Positions 8,204 through 15,644 of a stretch of 49,700 nt of DNA are shown here, piece by piece. Both the position numbers and the translations under genes were made by a program. The DNA is from CAYYJM01 sp964471755. Lineage in GTDB: Bacteria; Planctomycetota; Planctomycetia; Gemmatales; Gemmataceae. Position 1 is the first letter of the stretch. Every line of letters begins with the position of its first letter. The notes beneath the pieces were generated by a model. That model ran no database searches. It saw only the letters and a program-made list of their open reading frames with translations, and had not been told where the DNA came from. The stretch spans positions 1 to 49,700 of the forward strand of contig CAYYJM010000009.1 of NCBI GenBank assembly GCA_964471755.1. Direction: 5' to 3'.

Positions 8204-8500
8204 ATGTGGGGCGACGAGGTCTTCAAGGCCCTGGCCGATCCGACCCGGCGAGAGATTCTGAAACTGCTCCGCTCCGGCGAGAAGTCGGCCGGTGAGATCG
8301 CCGACTATTTCGCGGATCGCATGAGCAAGCCGTCGGTGTCGCATCACTTCGCCGTTCTCAAGGCGGCCGACCTGATCACCGCTCGGCGGGCGGGGCAGCA
8401 GATCTTCTACAGCCTGAACACGACCGTCGTCGAGGACCTTCTCGCGATGCTCTGGGATCTGTTTCCGCGTGGCACCAACGGCAAGGAGAATGCGTCATGA
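8204..8500 (+). CDS. ArsR/SmtB-family (SdpR-like) transcriptional repressor
   Basis: A 98-residue winged-helix protein. It begins with the typical EVFKALADPTRREILKLL, followed by GEIADYF and the recognition helix KPSVSHHFAVLKAADLI, then a wing ending IFYSLN. It has no Cys pair for metal sensing, which fits the SdpR-type branch that represses its own operon together with a membrane partner. Its TGA overlaps the ATG of the next gene by four bases (ATGA), so the pair is coupled. It follows the large foldback repeat with no clear promoter visible in between. Confidence 0.93.
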   Translation: MWGDEVFKALADPTRREILKLLRSGEKSAGEIADYFADRMSKPSVSHHFAVLKAADLITARRAGQQIFYSLNTTVVEDLLAMLWDLFPRGTNGKENAS

Positions 8501-9213
8501 ACCGCTGGCTGACGTTGTCTCTCGTCCTCGCTTTCGTCGCGCTGGGCGGTTCGCTCTACCTGTATGGCTTCCACCGCAACGCCTGGCCGGAACAGGTTCC
8601 CACGCACTGGGGCATCGACGGCACGCCGGACGCCTTCGCCTCGCGCGATAACCTGCTTCTCTGGATCGGCGTGCCCCTGGCCATGTTCGGCTGGGTCGGC
8701 CTGACGCTGCTGCTACCCTGGTTGTCGCCGAAACAGTTCGCCATCGAACCGTTCCGCTCAACCTACGACTACGCCATGAGCCTGATCAACGTCTTCTTCC
8801 TGTACATCCACGCGACGATCCTGCTCGGCACACTCCTGTTTCCCGAGCGCGTGGCGACGCTGATCATCGCCGGTGTCTTCCTCCTGTTCGCCTTGCTGGG
8901 TAACATTCTGGGCAAGGTGCGGCGGAACTTCTGGATGGGAGTCCGCACGCCGTGGACCCTGGCCGACGAGGGCGTCTGGAACGCGACGCACCGGCACGCC
9001 GCCTACGTCTACACCATCGCCGGCATCGTCGGCTTCCTCGCCGTGCTGTGCGGTGTCAACCTGATCGCCGTATTCGTCGTGTTCATGATCGCGGCCCTTT
9101 GGCCGGTCCTCTATTCGCTGCTGGTGTACAAGTATCGAGAAGCGCACCACCTGCTGACACCGACGCCGGGCCCGGTGAGCAATGACGAGGGCGAATCGGC
9201 CATCATGCCGTGA
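8497..9213 (+). CDS. SdpI/DUF1648 family integral membrane protein
   Basis: A 238-residue membrane protein with about six hydrophobic segments. The DUF1648 signature is near the start (WPEQVPTHWGIDGTPDAFASR), and the SdpI-type second half includes LGKVRRNFWMGVRTPWTL with the usual basic-aromatic loop. In Bacillus, SdpI gives immunity to the SdpC toxin and also sequesters the repressor SdpR at the membrane; the same coupled repressor-membrane layout is seen here. No SdpC-like toxin gene is in the window, so the actual ligand or signal is unknown. Confidence 0.9.
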   Translation: MNRWLTLSLVLAFVALGGSLYLYGFHRNAWPEQVPTHWGIDGTPDAFASRDNLLLWIGVPLAMFGWVGLTLLLPWLSPKQFAIEPFRSTYDYAMSLINVFFLYIHATILLGTLLFPERVATLIIAGVFLLFALLGNILGKVRRNFWMGVRTPWTLADEGVWNATHRHAAYVYTIAGIVGFLAVLCGVNLIAVFVVFMIAALWPVLYSLLVYKYREAHHLLTPTPGPVSNDEGESAIMP

Positions 9214-9332
9214 AGCCTCCCGCTGGACAGATCGTTTCCGGCCTGCTATGGATAGCGTCAGGCTCGCCGCGCGGCGAGCGCTTCAATCCGGCTTGCCTGT
9301 TAACTCCGGCGCCAGCCTGAAAGGATCGATTC

Positions 9333-9759
9333 ATGGCTCACGTTGTCACCAAGATCTGTTACGACTGCCGCTACACGGACTGCGTCAATGTCTGTCCCGT
9401 GGAGTGCTTCTACGCCGACGACAAGATGCTCTACATCGACCCCGATGATTGCATCGACTGCGAAGCCTGTGTCACCGAGTGTCCCGTCGAGGCCATCTTT
9501 CTCGACGTGAACGTCCCGAAGCTGCACCACGAGGACATCGACCTCAACCGCGAGCGCTCGGCCCATCTCAAGGATAACGACGGTCACATCACCGACCGTG
9601 AGAAGCCGATCGANNNNNNNNNNCTCCGAGTGCATCACCACGAAGCGCAAGGCGGCCGAGGCGACGAAGGAAGGGACCAACGCGACCATGACCCAGCAGC
9701 AGAACACCCAGCCCGGCACCGGGAAGGGTGACGCCTCCTCGCAACCACCGCTGGCCTGA
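9333..9759 (+). CDS. fdxA: 7Fe ferredoxin (FdxA-like), interrupted by an assembly gap
   Basis: The first 93 residues are intact and resemble FdxA: a cysteine array YDCRYTDCVNVCPVECF followed by CIDCEACVTECPVEAIF, as in ferredoxins that carry one 3Fe-4S and one 4Fe-4S cluster. The ten Ns (9614-9623) lie inside the gene. After them, the plausible coding frame is SECITTKRKAAEATKEG onward to the TGA at 9757-9759, a different frame from that entering the gap, so the true gap length should be a multiple of three. The Gln/Thr/Gly/Ser-rich tail is unusual for the family. It shuttles electrons in the cytoplasm. A heptamer foldback starts eight bases after the stop. Confidence 0.87.
9614..9623. other. 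assembly gap (10 N) inside the ferredoxin gene
   Basis: Ten Ns. The codon frame on the right is shifted relative to that on the left, so 10 is a placeholder; the real number should be divisible by three if the gene is intact. Confidence 0.98.
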
Positions 9760-9766
9760 TCTCTCG

Positions 9767-9843
9767 AACGATGAATGATGAACGATGAACGATGAATCAG
9801 AACGGGTTTTGATTCATCGTTCATCGTTCATCGTTCATCGTTT
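9767..9843. repeat. heptamer foldback, copy 1
   Basis: The left arm (9767-9798) is four tandem 7-base units CGATGAA, the second one changed to TGATGAA. After a 12-base loop the inverted arm (9811-9843) repeats TTCATCG four times. The stem is about 32 base pairs with one mismatch. It starts eight bases after the ferredoxin stop and ends 20 bases before the hemH ATG. The same structure, with the same single deviation, is found at 13316-13435. Confidence 0.9.
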
Positions 9844-9862
9844 GGGAAGGTGGGATCTATCC

Positions 9863-10846
9863 ATGACGACGGGCATCCTCCTGATCCAACTCGGTACGCC
9901 CGATGCGCCGACGGCGGCGGCCCTGCGTCCGTATCTGCGTCAGTTTCTCAGCGATCCGCGCGTCATCGACATGCCGCGCTGGAAGTGGTGGTGGATCCTC
10001 AATCTGTTCATCCTGCCGACGCGCCCGGCCCAGTCGGCCCGGAAGTACGCCCGGATCTGGGACGAAAGAACCGGCTCGCCACTGCTTCACTACACCCGTC
10101 GGCAGACGGAGGAAGTCCAGAAGCGGTTTCCGAATCACAGCGTCCGCTTCGCCATGCAGGTCGGCAATCCGAACGTCTCCGTCGTCGTTCCAGAGATGAT
10201 CCGAGCCGGCATCGATCGCCTGCTCGTTCTGCCGATGTATCCGCAGTATTCGGCCACGACGACGGCGTCGGCCACCGACGTGCTGTTCAGCGTGCTGCTC
10301 CGCGAGACGCGCGTGCCCGCACTGCGCATCGTCCCACCGCACTTCGAGCATCCCGCCTATCTCGATGCGGTGACCGCGATCATCCGCCAGGAGCAGGACA
10401 GGCTCGCCTGGACGCCGGATCATTATCTCCTGAGCTTCCACGGTATCCCGATCCGCTACGCGGAGAAGGGCGATCCGTATCCTCAGCACGTCGCGAAGAC
10501 GACGGCCGGGCTGATCGAGCGGCTCGGCTGGCCGGAAGGAAAGTGGTCGCAGACGTTCCAGTCGCTGTTCGGCCGGGAGGAGTGGCTCAAACCCTACCTC
10601 GACGTTAAACTACAAGAACTGGCGAAGGCGGGCGTCCGGCGTGTCCTCGTCGCCACGCCTGGCTTCACAGTCGATTGCCTGGAGACGATCGACGAGATCG
10701 GCACCGAGTCGCGTGAGGTCTTCCGCCATGCTGGCGGTCAGGAGTTGCATCGCTGTCCGTGCCTGAACGATCACCCGGCCTGGATCGACGCGATGGAACG
10801 GCTCCTCCGTGAGGAAGGCCAGGGCTGGCTGGGAGATCCGGCGTAG
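9863..10846 (+). CDS. hemH: ferrochelatase
   Basis: A 327-residue protein starting at ATG 9863, where GGGAAGG lies 12-16 bases upstream; an upstream in-frame ATG at 9785 would translate the foldback repeat and is rejected. The family features are GILLIQLGTPDAP at the start, LLVLPMYPQYSATTTAS, the metal-binding His in YLLSFHGIPIRY, and the catalytic Glu in VDCLETIDEIG. It inserts Fe2+ into a porphyrin as the last or next-to-last step of heme synthesis. Sequence alone does not show whether the substrate is protoporphyrin IX or coproporphyrin III. A large heme demand fits the five-heme cytochrome at 39627. The ABC permease gene follows after 20 bases. Confidence 0.95.
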   Translation: MTTGILLIQLGTPDAPTAAALRPYLRQFLSDPRVIDMPRWKWWWILNLFILPTRPAQSARKYARIWDERTGSPLLHYTRRQTEEVQKRFPNHSVRFAMQVGNPNVSVVVPEMIRAGIDRLLVLPMYPQYSATTTASATDVLFSVLLRETRVPALRIVPPHFEHPAYLDAVTAIIRQEQDRLAWTPDHYLLSFHGIPIRYAEKGDPYPQHVAKTTAGLIERLGWPEGKWSQTFQSLFGREEWLKPYLDVKLQELAKAGVRRVLVATPGFTVDCLETIDEIGTESREVFRHAGGQELHRCPCLNDHPAWIDAMERLLREEGQGWLGDPA

Positions 10847-10866
10847 CGAAATCACGAGAACGCATC

Positions 10867-11805
10867 ATGGGCGAATGGGTCGAGCAGGTCATCCGGGCGT
10901 TCTGCGCTCACTTCGATCGGGCCAGTTTCTTCAGTTCCGACCAGCAGGTGATGGCCCTGCTCGCACTGGGCCTGGTCGGCATCAGTTGCGGCGCGGTCGG
11001 CAGTGTCGTCGTCGGTACGCGCATGGCGTTCTTCAGCGATGCCCTGGCTCACTGTGCCTTCGCCGGCATCGGCATCGGCTTTCTGTTCTTCGAGTTGGTT
11101 CTGGTCCCGGCCGGGACGCCGCCGGAGCAGTTCTGGTCCTGGGTCACGCCGATGATGATCGCCTTCGGCATCCTCGTCGGCTTCGGCATCGTCGCTGCCA
11201 AGCAGGCCACCGGGTTGGCCAGCGACACGATCATTGGCGTCTTCTTCGCCGGGGCGATCGGCCTGGCCGCTGCTCTGCGGCGCGTCATCCACAGTCGGCA
11301 CTTCTTCAGCCTGGAGGACATCCTCTTCGGCAATCCGCTCTTCACCCGTGGCGCGGACCTGGTCAACCTGGCTCTGCTGGCCGTACTCACGCTCGGACTC
11401 CTCGCCTGGATCGGCAATCCGCTCTACCTGGCCAGCTTCAACACCAGCCTGGCGACCTCGCGACGGATGAGCGTGCAGTGGCATCAGTACGCCTTCATGA
11501 TCTTGCTCGCCATCCTGGTCAATCTCTGTCTGCGGACGGTCGGGCTGCTGCTGATCAACACGCTGCTCATCGTGCCGGCCGCGACGGCGATCAACCTGAG
11601 CCGGAATCTGCGTCAGATGTTCTGGCTGACGATGGTTCTGTGCATCGGCTGCTGTCTGGGCGGCCAGCTGCTGGCCTGGGAACTGCTCGCACGCAGTGGC
11701 TACCGGATCGATCTGGAGATCGCCGGCACCGTGGTCCTGCTCAGCGTCGGCTTCTTCTTCGTGGCGGTCCTGGTTGGGCCCTGGCTTCGAGGCCGGAAGG
11801 CCTGA
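10867..11805 (+). CDS. ABC-3 family metal (Zn/Mn/Fe) transporter permease
   Basis: A 312-residue inner-membrane protein with eight or nine hydrophobic helices. It matches the ZnuB/MntB permease type: GISCGAVGSVVVGTRMAFFSDALAHCAFAGIG at the start region, an SLEDILFGN segment that contacts the ATPase, and LRTVGLLLINTLLIVPAATA near the end. Such permeases pair with an ATPase (ZnuC) and a lipoprotein binding protein (ZnuA). Neither is adjacent here, so the partners must be elsewhere or absent. It sits 20 bases after hemH, hinting at iron supply for heme, but the metal cannot be told from sequence. Confidence 0.9.
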   Translation: MGEWVEQVIRAFCAHFDRASFFSSDQQVMALLALGLVGISCGAVGSVVVGTRMAFFSDALAHCAFAGIGIGFLFFELVLVPAGTPPEQFWSWVTPMMIAFGILVGFGIVAAKQATGLASDTIIGVFFAGAIGLAAALRRVIHSRHFFSLEDILFGNPLFTRGADLVNLALLAVLTLGLLAWIGNPLYLASFNTSLATSRRMSVQWHQYAFMILLAILVNLCLRTVGLLLINTLLIVPAATAINLSRNLRQMFWLTMVLCIGCCLGGQLLAWELLARSGYRIDLEIAGTVVLLSVGFFFVAVLVGPWLRGRKA

Positions 11806-11922
11806 TAATCGCGCCGCAGGATCGTTGCGTTGGGCACGATCGCTACTTTCGGTACAGTTTGCCACCAGGCGGGCCGATCTCCTTCGTAAGGAGAGGATTC
11901 CGACTCGCCTGGAGGATGGCAC

Positions 11923-13317
11923 ATGAAACCCCGCCGATTGACCGCTCTGCGCTGGCTCGTCGCCGGGCTCTGGGCGTCTGGACTGGCCCTGTTCGGTGCC
12001 GGGTGCGTCAGCCCGTCGCCCTTCGCCGATCAGCCCCCCGTTTCGACCACCAGCCCCACCCGACCGTCGGTTCACCTGACGGCCACGGCGACTCCTGAAG
12101 CGTCGTCCGACCCGGCCGGGATGTCCGTGATCCAGCAGGTCAGCTACGCTCCGGACGAGGAGAAGAAGGCCGGGGCCGAAGCTCTGCCCGAACCGCGCGA
12201 CGAGCCGAAGAAGCTGTCGCCGATACCCACTCCGGCCGGCGATTCCCCGGTCCTGATCGGAACCGCCGCTCCGCCGCCGATGCCGGGGATGCCTCCGGGC
12301 CTGGACATGATCCTGCAACTGACCGAGCAGTACAACCCGTGCATCGCTCAGGCTCGGGAGAAGGTTCGCGAAACGGGCCTCGATCCGGACCTCAACGCGC
12401 AACCGACTGGCGTCCTCAGTCGTCTGATTCCCTCGCTCGGCAAAGGCGAGGCCACCGTCAAACGTCTGGAGGCACAGCGTCGTCAGATCGAGGCGCGGGC
12501 GCAACTCGTCGAGGTGACCCAGAAGGTACTTCTCGATGCCGGCTCGACTTACGTCGATCTGCAAACGGTTCGCCGAACCGAGATCGTCGTCCATGATGCC
12601 GAGCGGTTGCAGGCCGAGATGCTCCAGCGGGCCGAGAAACTCGCCGAGGAGGAGCCGATCGCTCGCATTCTCGTGGACAACGCTCGCGCCGAGATCGCCA
12701 CCTCGCGACAGACGCTGGTTCAGTTGACGCAGCAGGAGAAGGCCGCCGCCGCCAAGCTCGCCTACCTGCTCGGCGCGGTCGGCGACTGCACTCCGATCCC
12801 CAGCGACTCCGAGTTCCACCCGTACAACCTGGTGGACCTGTCAATCCCGGTCGAGGCACTCGTCGCCCAGGTGAAGCGACATGGCCCGGGTGTCCACGAA
12901 CTGTGTGAGCTGCTCGGCGTCATTCAGAAGGGTATCGACCTGGCCGAGGAGATGAGCCGTTCGGTCAGCTCAGCCAAGGACAAACGAGACGTGGCCCTGA
13001 GCAAGAAGACCCAGGCTCAGCTCGCTCTGCGCGAACTACAGAACAAGCTGGCCCTGGGCGTTCGTGAAGGTCGCGAAACGATTCTCGCCAGCCAGGCCCG
13101 CTTCACCCTGGCGGCGGAGCAGATCGCCGCCCTGGTCGAACTCTACCGCCTCAGCCGAGAGGCCCTGCTGGAGAATCTGCCGTCCACGAAGATCAGCGAC
13201 GTCCTGCTGGCCATTCGTTCCCTGCGTGAATCGCACACCCACCACATCCAGACAATCCAAAACCACAACAAGGCCCAGATCCGCCTCTTCCTTCTGCTCT
13301 CAAAGGAATGCAAATGA
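11923..13317 (+). CDS. TolC-like outer-membrane efflux lipoprotein
   Basis: A 464-residue protein with GGAGG (11911-11915) before the ATG. The signal peptide ends in a lipobox-like LFGAGC (Cys28), followed by a long Pro/Thr/Ser-rich and charged linker to about residue 125. The rest is mostly long amphipathic helices (for example QRRQIEARAQLVEVTQKVLLD and LRELQNKLALGVREGRETIL), in two similar halves, as in TolC/OEP proteins that form the trans-periplasmic channel of efflux pumps. No pump or adaptor gene is next to it. The stop codon is the first part of heptamer foldback copy 2. Confidence 0.75.
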   Translation: MKPRRLTALRWLVAGLWASGLALFGAGCVSPSPFADQPPVSTTSPTRPSVHLTATATPEASSDPAGMSVIQQVSYAPDEEKKAGAEALPEPRDEPKKLSPIPTPAGDSPVLIGTAAPPPMPGMPPGLDMILQLTEQYNPCIAQAREKVRETGLDPDLNAQPTGVLSRLIPSLGKGEATVKRLEAQRRQIEARAQLVEVTQKVLLDAGSTYVDLQTVRRTEIVVHDAERLQAEMLQRAEKLAEEEPIARILVDNARAEIATSRQTLVQLTQQEKAAAAKLAYLLGAVGDCTPIPSDSEFHPYNLVDLSIPVEALVAQVKRHGPGVHELCELLGVIQKGIDLAEEMSRSVSSAKDKRDVALSKKTQAQLALRELQNKLALGVREGRETILASQARFTLAAEQIAALVELYRLSREALLENLPSTKISDVLLAIRSLRESHTHHIQTIQNHNKAQIRLFLLLSKECK

Positions 13318-13435
13318 AACGATGAATGATGAACGATGAACGATGAATAAGACAGAGACCGGCGGCGGGATCGATCGTGCATCTCGCTCCGGTTTTTGTC
13401 TTATTCATCGTTCATCGTTCATCGTTCATCGTTTC
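13316..13435. repeat. heptamer foldback, copy 2
   Basis: Left arm 13316-13353 and right arm 13398-13435 are 38 bases each and complementary except for one position. The arm contains the same CGATGAA array as at 9767, with the same deviating second unit TGATGAA. The 44-base loop is unrelated to that of copy 1 apart from a GGTTTT run. It overlaps the stop codon of the TolC-like gene and lies between convergent genes, so it could also act as a bidirectional terminator. Confidence 0.9.
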
Positions 13436-13464
13436 GGAGTTCGTCGTTTCGGAGTTCGTCGTTT
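13430..13464. repeat. 15-base tandem repeat, 2.3 copies
   Basis: CGTTTCGGAGTTCGT occurs at 13430-13444 and 13445-13459, then CGTTT at 13460-13464, running up to the BBP7 stop codon. It continues directly from the right arm of the heptamer foldback. Confidence 0.8.
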
Positions 13465-14662
13465 AATACATTACCTCTACCTGGAAGACGGCACCCTGCG
13501 CCCAGAAGGAGGTGCGGTCCTGCCGCTGGAACGGGTTGTAGGGATTGGTTGCGCCCGGAACCTGATTGATGTTGATGTTGCTGTCGAGCTGGGTGGTCGG
13601 CCGGACCACACGGTTCCACCAGAACCAGTTGTAGCCGCCCGAGACGGCGAGGTTGGGCGAGATCGACCATGTCAGGCTGGCCATGCAGTCGAAGATCACG
13701 CCGAACTGGCTATCGGTGTATCGGCCGATGTTGCTCGGCTGGGTGAAGAACCCATTCAGGCCCGAGCCGACCTGCGGCCCGGTCACGATCTGCTGATTGG
13801 TCCAGCCGAGCGCCGTCTTGCTCGACCACTGGAGCGAGAAATGGCCCAGCTGGTAGCCGATCCGGCCGCCGAACTGGGCACCGTGGAACAGGTTCTGCGT
13901 CCGGAACGAGTCACTGAAAGACGGACCATTGGTTCGCTGCGTCCAGATCGAAAAGCCTTCCTTCAGACCCTGGTGCCGGTAGCCGAGCAGGTAGTCCCAG
14001 TAAAGCGGGCAGTTGCGCTGGACGTTGCGGTAGACCATGTTGGCCTCGCCTTCCCAGAGTTCCGTGTACGAGTCGATGCCGATGGCACCGTTGAGCAGGT
14101 TCCCATCGAGCAGACCCGCGACCGGCAGGGCCGACTGCTGACCGGGAAGACCGCCTGTCACGTTGTTGGCCAGCAGGCTCAGGGCCGGGACGCCAGCGTT
14201 GGAGCGGAAGAGGAACGTCTCGGACTGCCGCGGCAGATACATGCCGCCGATTTCCAGAACCTTGGTGTTCATGTCGTCGAACGCCATCTGGAGGGTGCCG
14301 CGCAGACCCCATTGCATGCCGTAGCTGATCTCACGGTTGCCGAACAGCACCCGCGTGTTGGGATCGTTCAGACCGCCCGCTCCAGGGAAGGCCCCGTAAT
14401 CGGCCGAGGGATTGACCAGCGAGCCGACGATCGGGCGATCGACCTGATTTGGCTTCGTCCACCAGAACAGGTTGTCGAAGCTGGCGTAGATCGCCGGATT
14501 CTTGATCACGCCCGGCTCACCGAACACGTCGGTCTGGGCTTCCTCGACCGCAATCGGATTGGTCGGCAACTCGATCTGGGCACCGGGGTTGATGGGCTGG
14601 GCGGACAGCAGAGCGACACTCGCCAGCCAGCCGGCCATCGTGAGCAAGAAACGTGTGCGCAT
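13463..14662 (-). CDS. BBP7 family outer-membrane beta-barrel protein
   Basis: A 399-residue exported protein with a signal peptide (MRTRFLLTMAGWLASVALLSAQ). Features of the planctomycete BBP7 family are YASFDNLFWWTKPNQ near residue 60, WGLRGTLQMAFDD, repeated amphipathic strands with aromatic girdles such as GYNWFWWNRVVRP, and a C-terminal aromatic residue (VFQVEVMY) as in barrel assembly signals. The family is largely restricted to Planctomycetota and is expected in the outer membrane, role unknown. It converges on the TolC-like gene, with the two repeats in between. Confidence 0.92.
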   Translation of the reverse strand: MRTRFLLTMAGWLASVALLSAQPINPGAQIELPTNPIAVEEAQTDVFGEPGVIKNPAIYASFDNLFWWTKPNQVDRPIVGSLVNPSADYGAFPGAGGLNDPNTRVLFGNREISYGMQWGLRGTLQMAFDDMNTKVLEIGGMYLPRQSETFLFRSNAGVPALSLLANNVTGGLPGQQSALPVAGLLDGNLLNGAIGIDSYTELWEGEANMVYRNVQRNCPLYWDYLLGYRHQGLKEGFSIWTQRTNGPSFSDSFRTQNLFHGAQFGGRIGYQLGHFSLQWSSKTALGWTNQQIVTGPQVGSGLNGFFTQPSNIGRYTDSQFGVIFDCMASLTWSISPNLAVSGGYNWFWWNRVVRPTTQLDSNININQVPGATNPYNPFQRQDRTSFWAQGAVFQVEVMY

Positions 14663-14971
14663 GGTCGCGGGAACCTCCCTATCCGTGACGACCCGGCATC
14701 GTGCCGGTCTCGCCTCCCTGCGGGCACCTCAGCGGGACCCGTTGCTGATCATTCCATCGGCAACGCCCACGCGGCCGCTACCGCTCTTGCCAGCCTTGCC
14801 GATCAACCCGGCCCCACGCCCCGGCAGACTCTTCCGGCCGTAACGCCTGTACGGCTCGAACCCCCCGGTTCCCTCTGGTGTCATTCCCGCTAGAATCTCG
14901 TGTGCCGGTGATTCCGCGTGCGGTTGCGCGCAGGACGACAGCCGGGGCCGCCCATTTGAGGGAACGACGCC
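14663..14971. other. divergent promoter region between bbp7-type gene and rsmD
   Basis: About 309 bases with no supported coding frame. It has a small CCGGCA-TCG-TGCCGG hairpin (14693-14707), which would be in the leader of the BBP7 mRNA, and a TAGAAT (14891-14896) that could be a -10 element for rsmD; no clear -35 was seen. Confidence 0.4.
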
Positions 14972-15644
14972 ATGCGCACCCAGTTACGGATCGTCGCCGG
15001 CTCCCTCCGGGGCCGGAAGCTGACCTGCACAGTCTCCGAGGCCATGCGGCCGACGCCGCAGCGGGTGCGTGAGGCCCTGTTCAGCATCCTTGGCAACGCC
15101 GTCCCTGGTCGGCCCTTCTACGACGTCTTCGCCGGCACCGGCATCGTCGGCATGGAGGCCGTCAGCCGGGGCGCGTCGCTGACCGTCTTCGTCGAGCGCG
15201 ATTTCCGGCTGATCGCCGAGCTGGAGGGGCACCTCGACGGCTTCGGCATCCGCGATCGAACGCGCATCATTCGGGGCGACGTCTATCGCTGGCTCGAACG
15301 CTGGCAGCCGCCGAAGGACCCCAGCATCGTGTTTCTCAGTCCGCCGTTCGTCGATTTGAACGAACGTCCGCCGGAAATGCTCAAGGTCGTCGCCGCCCTG
15401 CGCGAGCGCCTTCCGGATGGCTCGGTGATCGTCCTGCAACTGGAGGAGAGTCCGCTCCTGGAGCGATTGCCGGAGCGGGCTCTCTGGGACGAGCGGCACT
15501 ATGGTNNNNNNNNNNCATCTGCTATTCTGGGTACAGGGCGAGTCCGGCACGGACCGACCCTCGACGCTGGAGGATGCTCCCTCCGGTGAGTCTGACACCG
15601 ACCCGGAGACGGACGATGAAGACGCCACAGGGGACGGAGCGTGA
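14972..15644 (+). CDS. rsmD: 16S rRNA (guanine966-N2)-methyltransferase RsmD, interrupted by an assembly gap
   Basis: It starts MRTQLRIVAGSLRGRKL, the RsmD opening, followed by RPTPQRVREALFSIL and the SAM-binding YDVFAGTGIVGMEAVSRGA. Motif IV is LSPPF instead of the family's DPPY, a notable change at the catalytic loop. The gap (15506-15515) comes after DERHYG. Beyond it the frame HLLFWVQGESG continues in the way RsmD proteins end, then an acidic tail to the TGA at 15642-15644. That frame differs from the one entering the gap, so the true gap should be a multiple of three. The product methylates G966 of 16S rRNA. The end overlaps the next start by 29 bases. Confidence 0.88.
15506..15515. other. 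assembly gap (10 N) inside rsmD
   Basis: Ten Ns between codons for Gly and His; the right-hand coding frame is offset by one, so the length is a placeholder. Confidence 0.98.

Noticed and set aside
9767..9843. Short regularly repeated CGATGAA units as a CRISPR array
   Set aside because: Units are 7 bases with no spacers, and the two halves are inverted to each other; this is a foldback hairpin.
10852..12819. A 655-codon minus-strand frame opposite the ABC permease and lipoprotein genes
   Set aside because: Translation is dominated by Gln/Arg/Asp/Gly with no domains; both plus-strand genes are well supported.
14740..14890. A possible tRNA (sequence with GGCTCGAACCCCCC)
   Set aside because: No matching acceptor stem, anticodon arm or T-loop GTTCGA spacing could be drawn.
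13343..14893. A 516-codon plus-strand frame through the foldback and across the BBP7 gene
   Set aside because: The minus strand encodes a complete BBP7 protein with signal peptide and C-terminal aromatic end; the plus frame is low-complexity and starts in a repeat.
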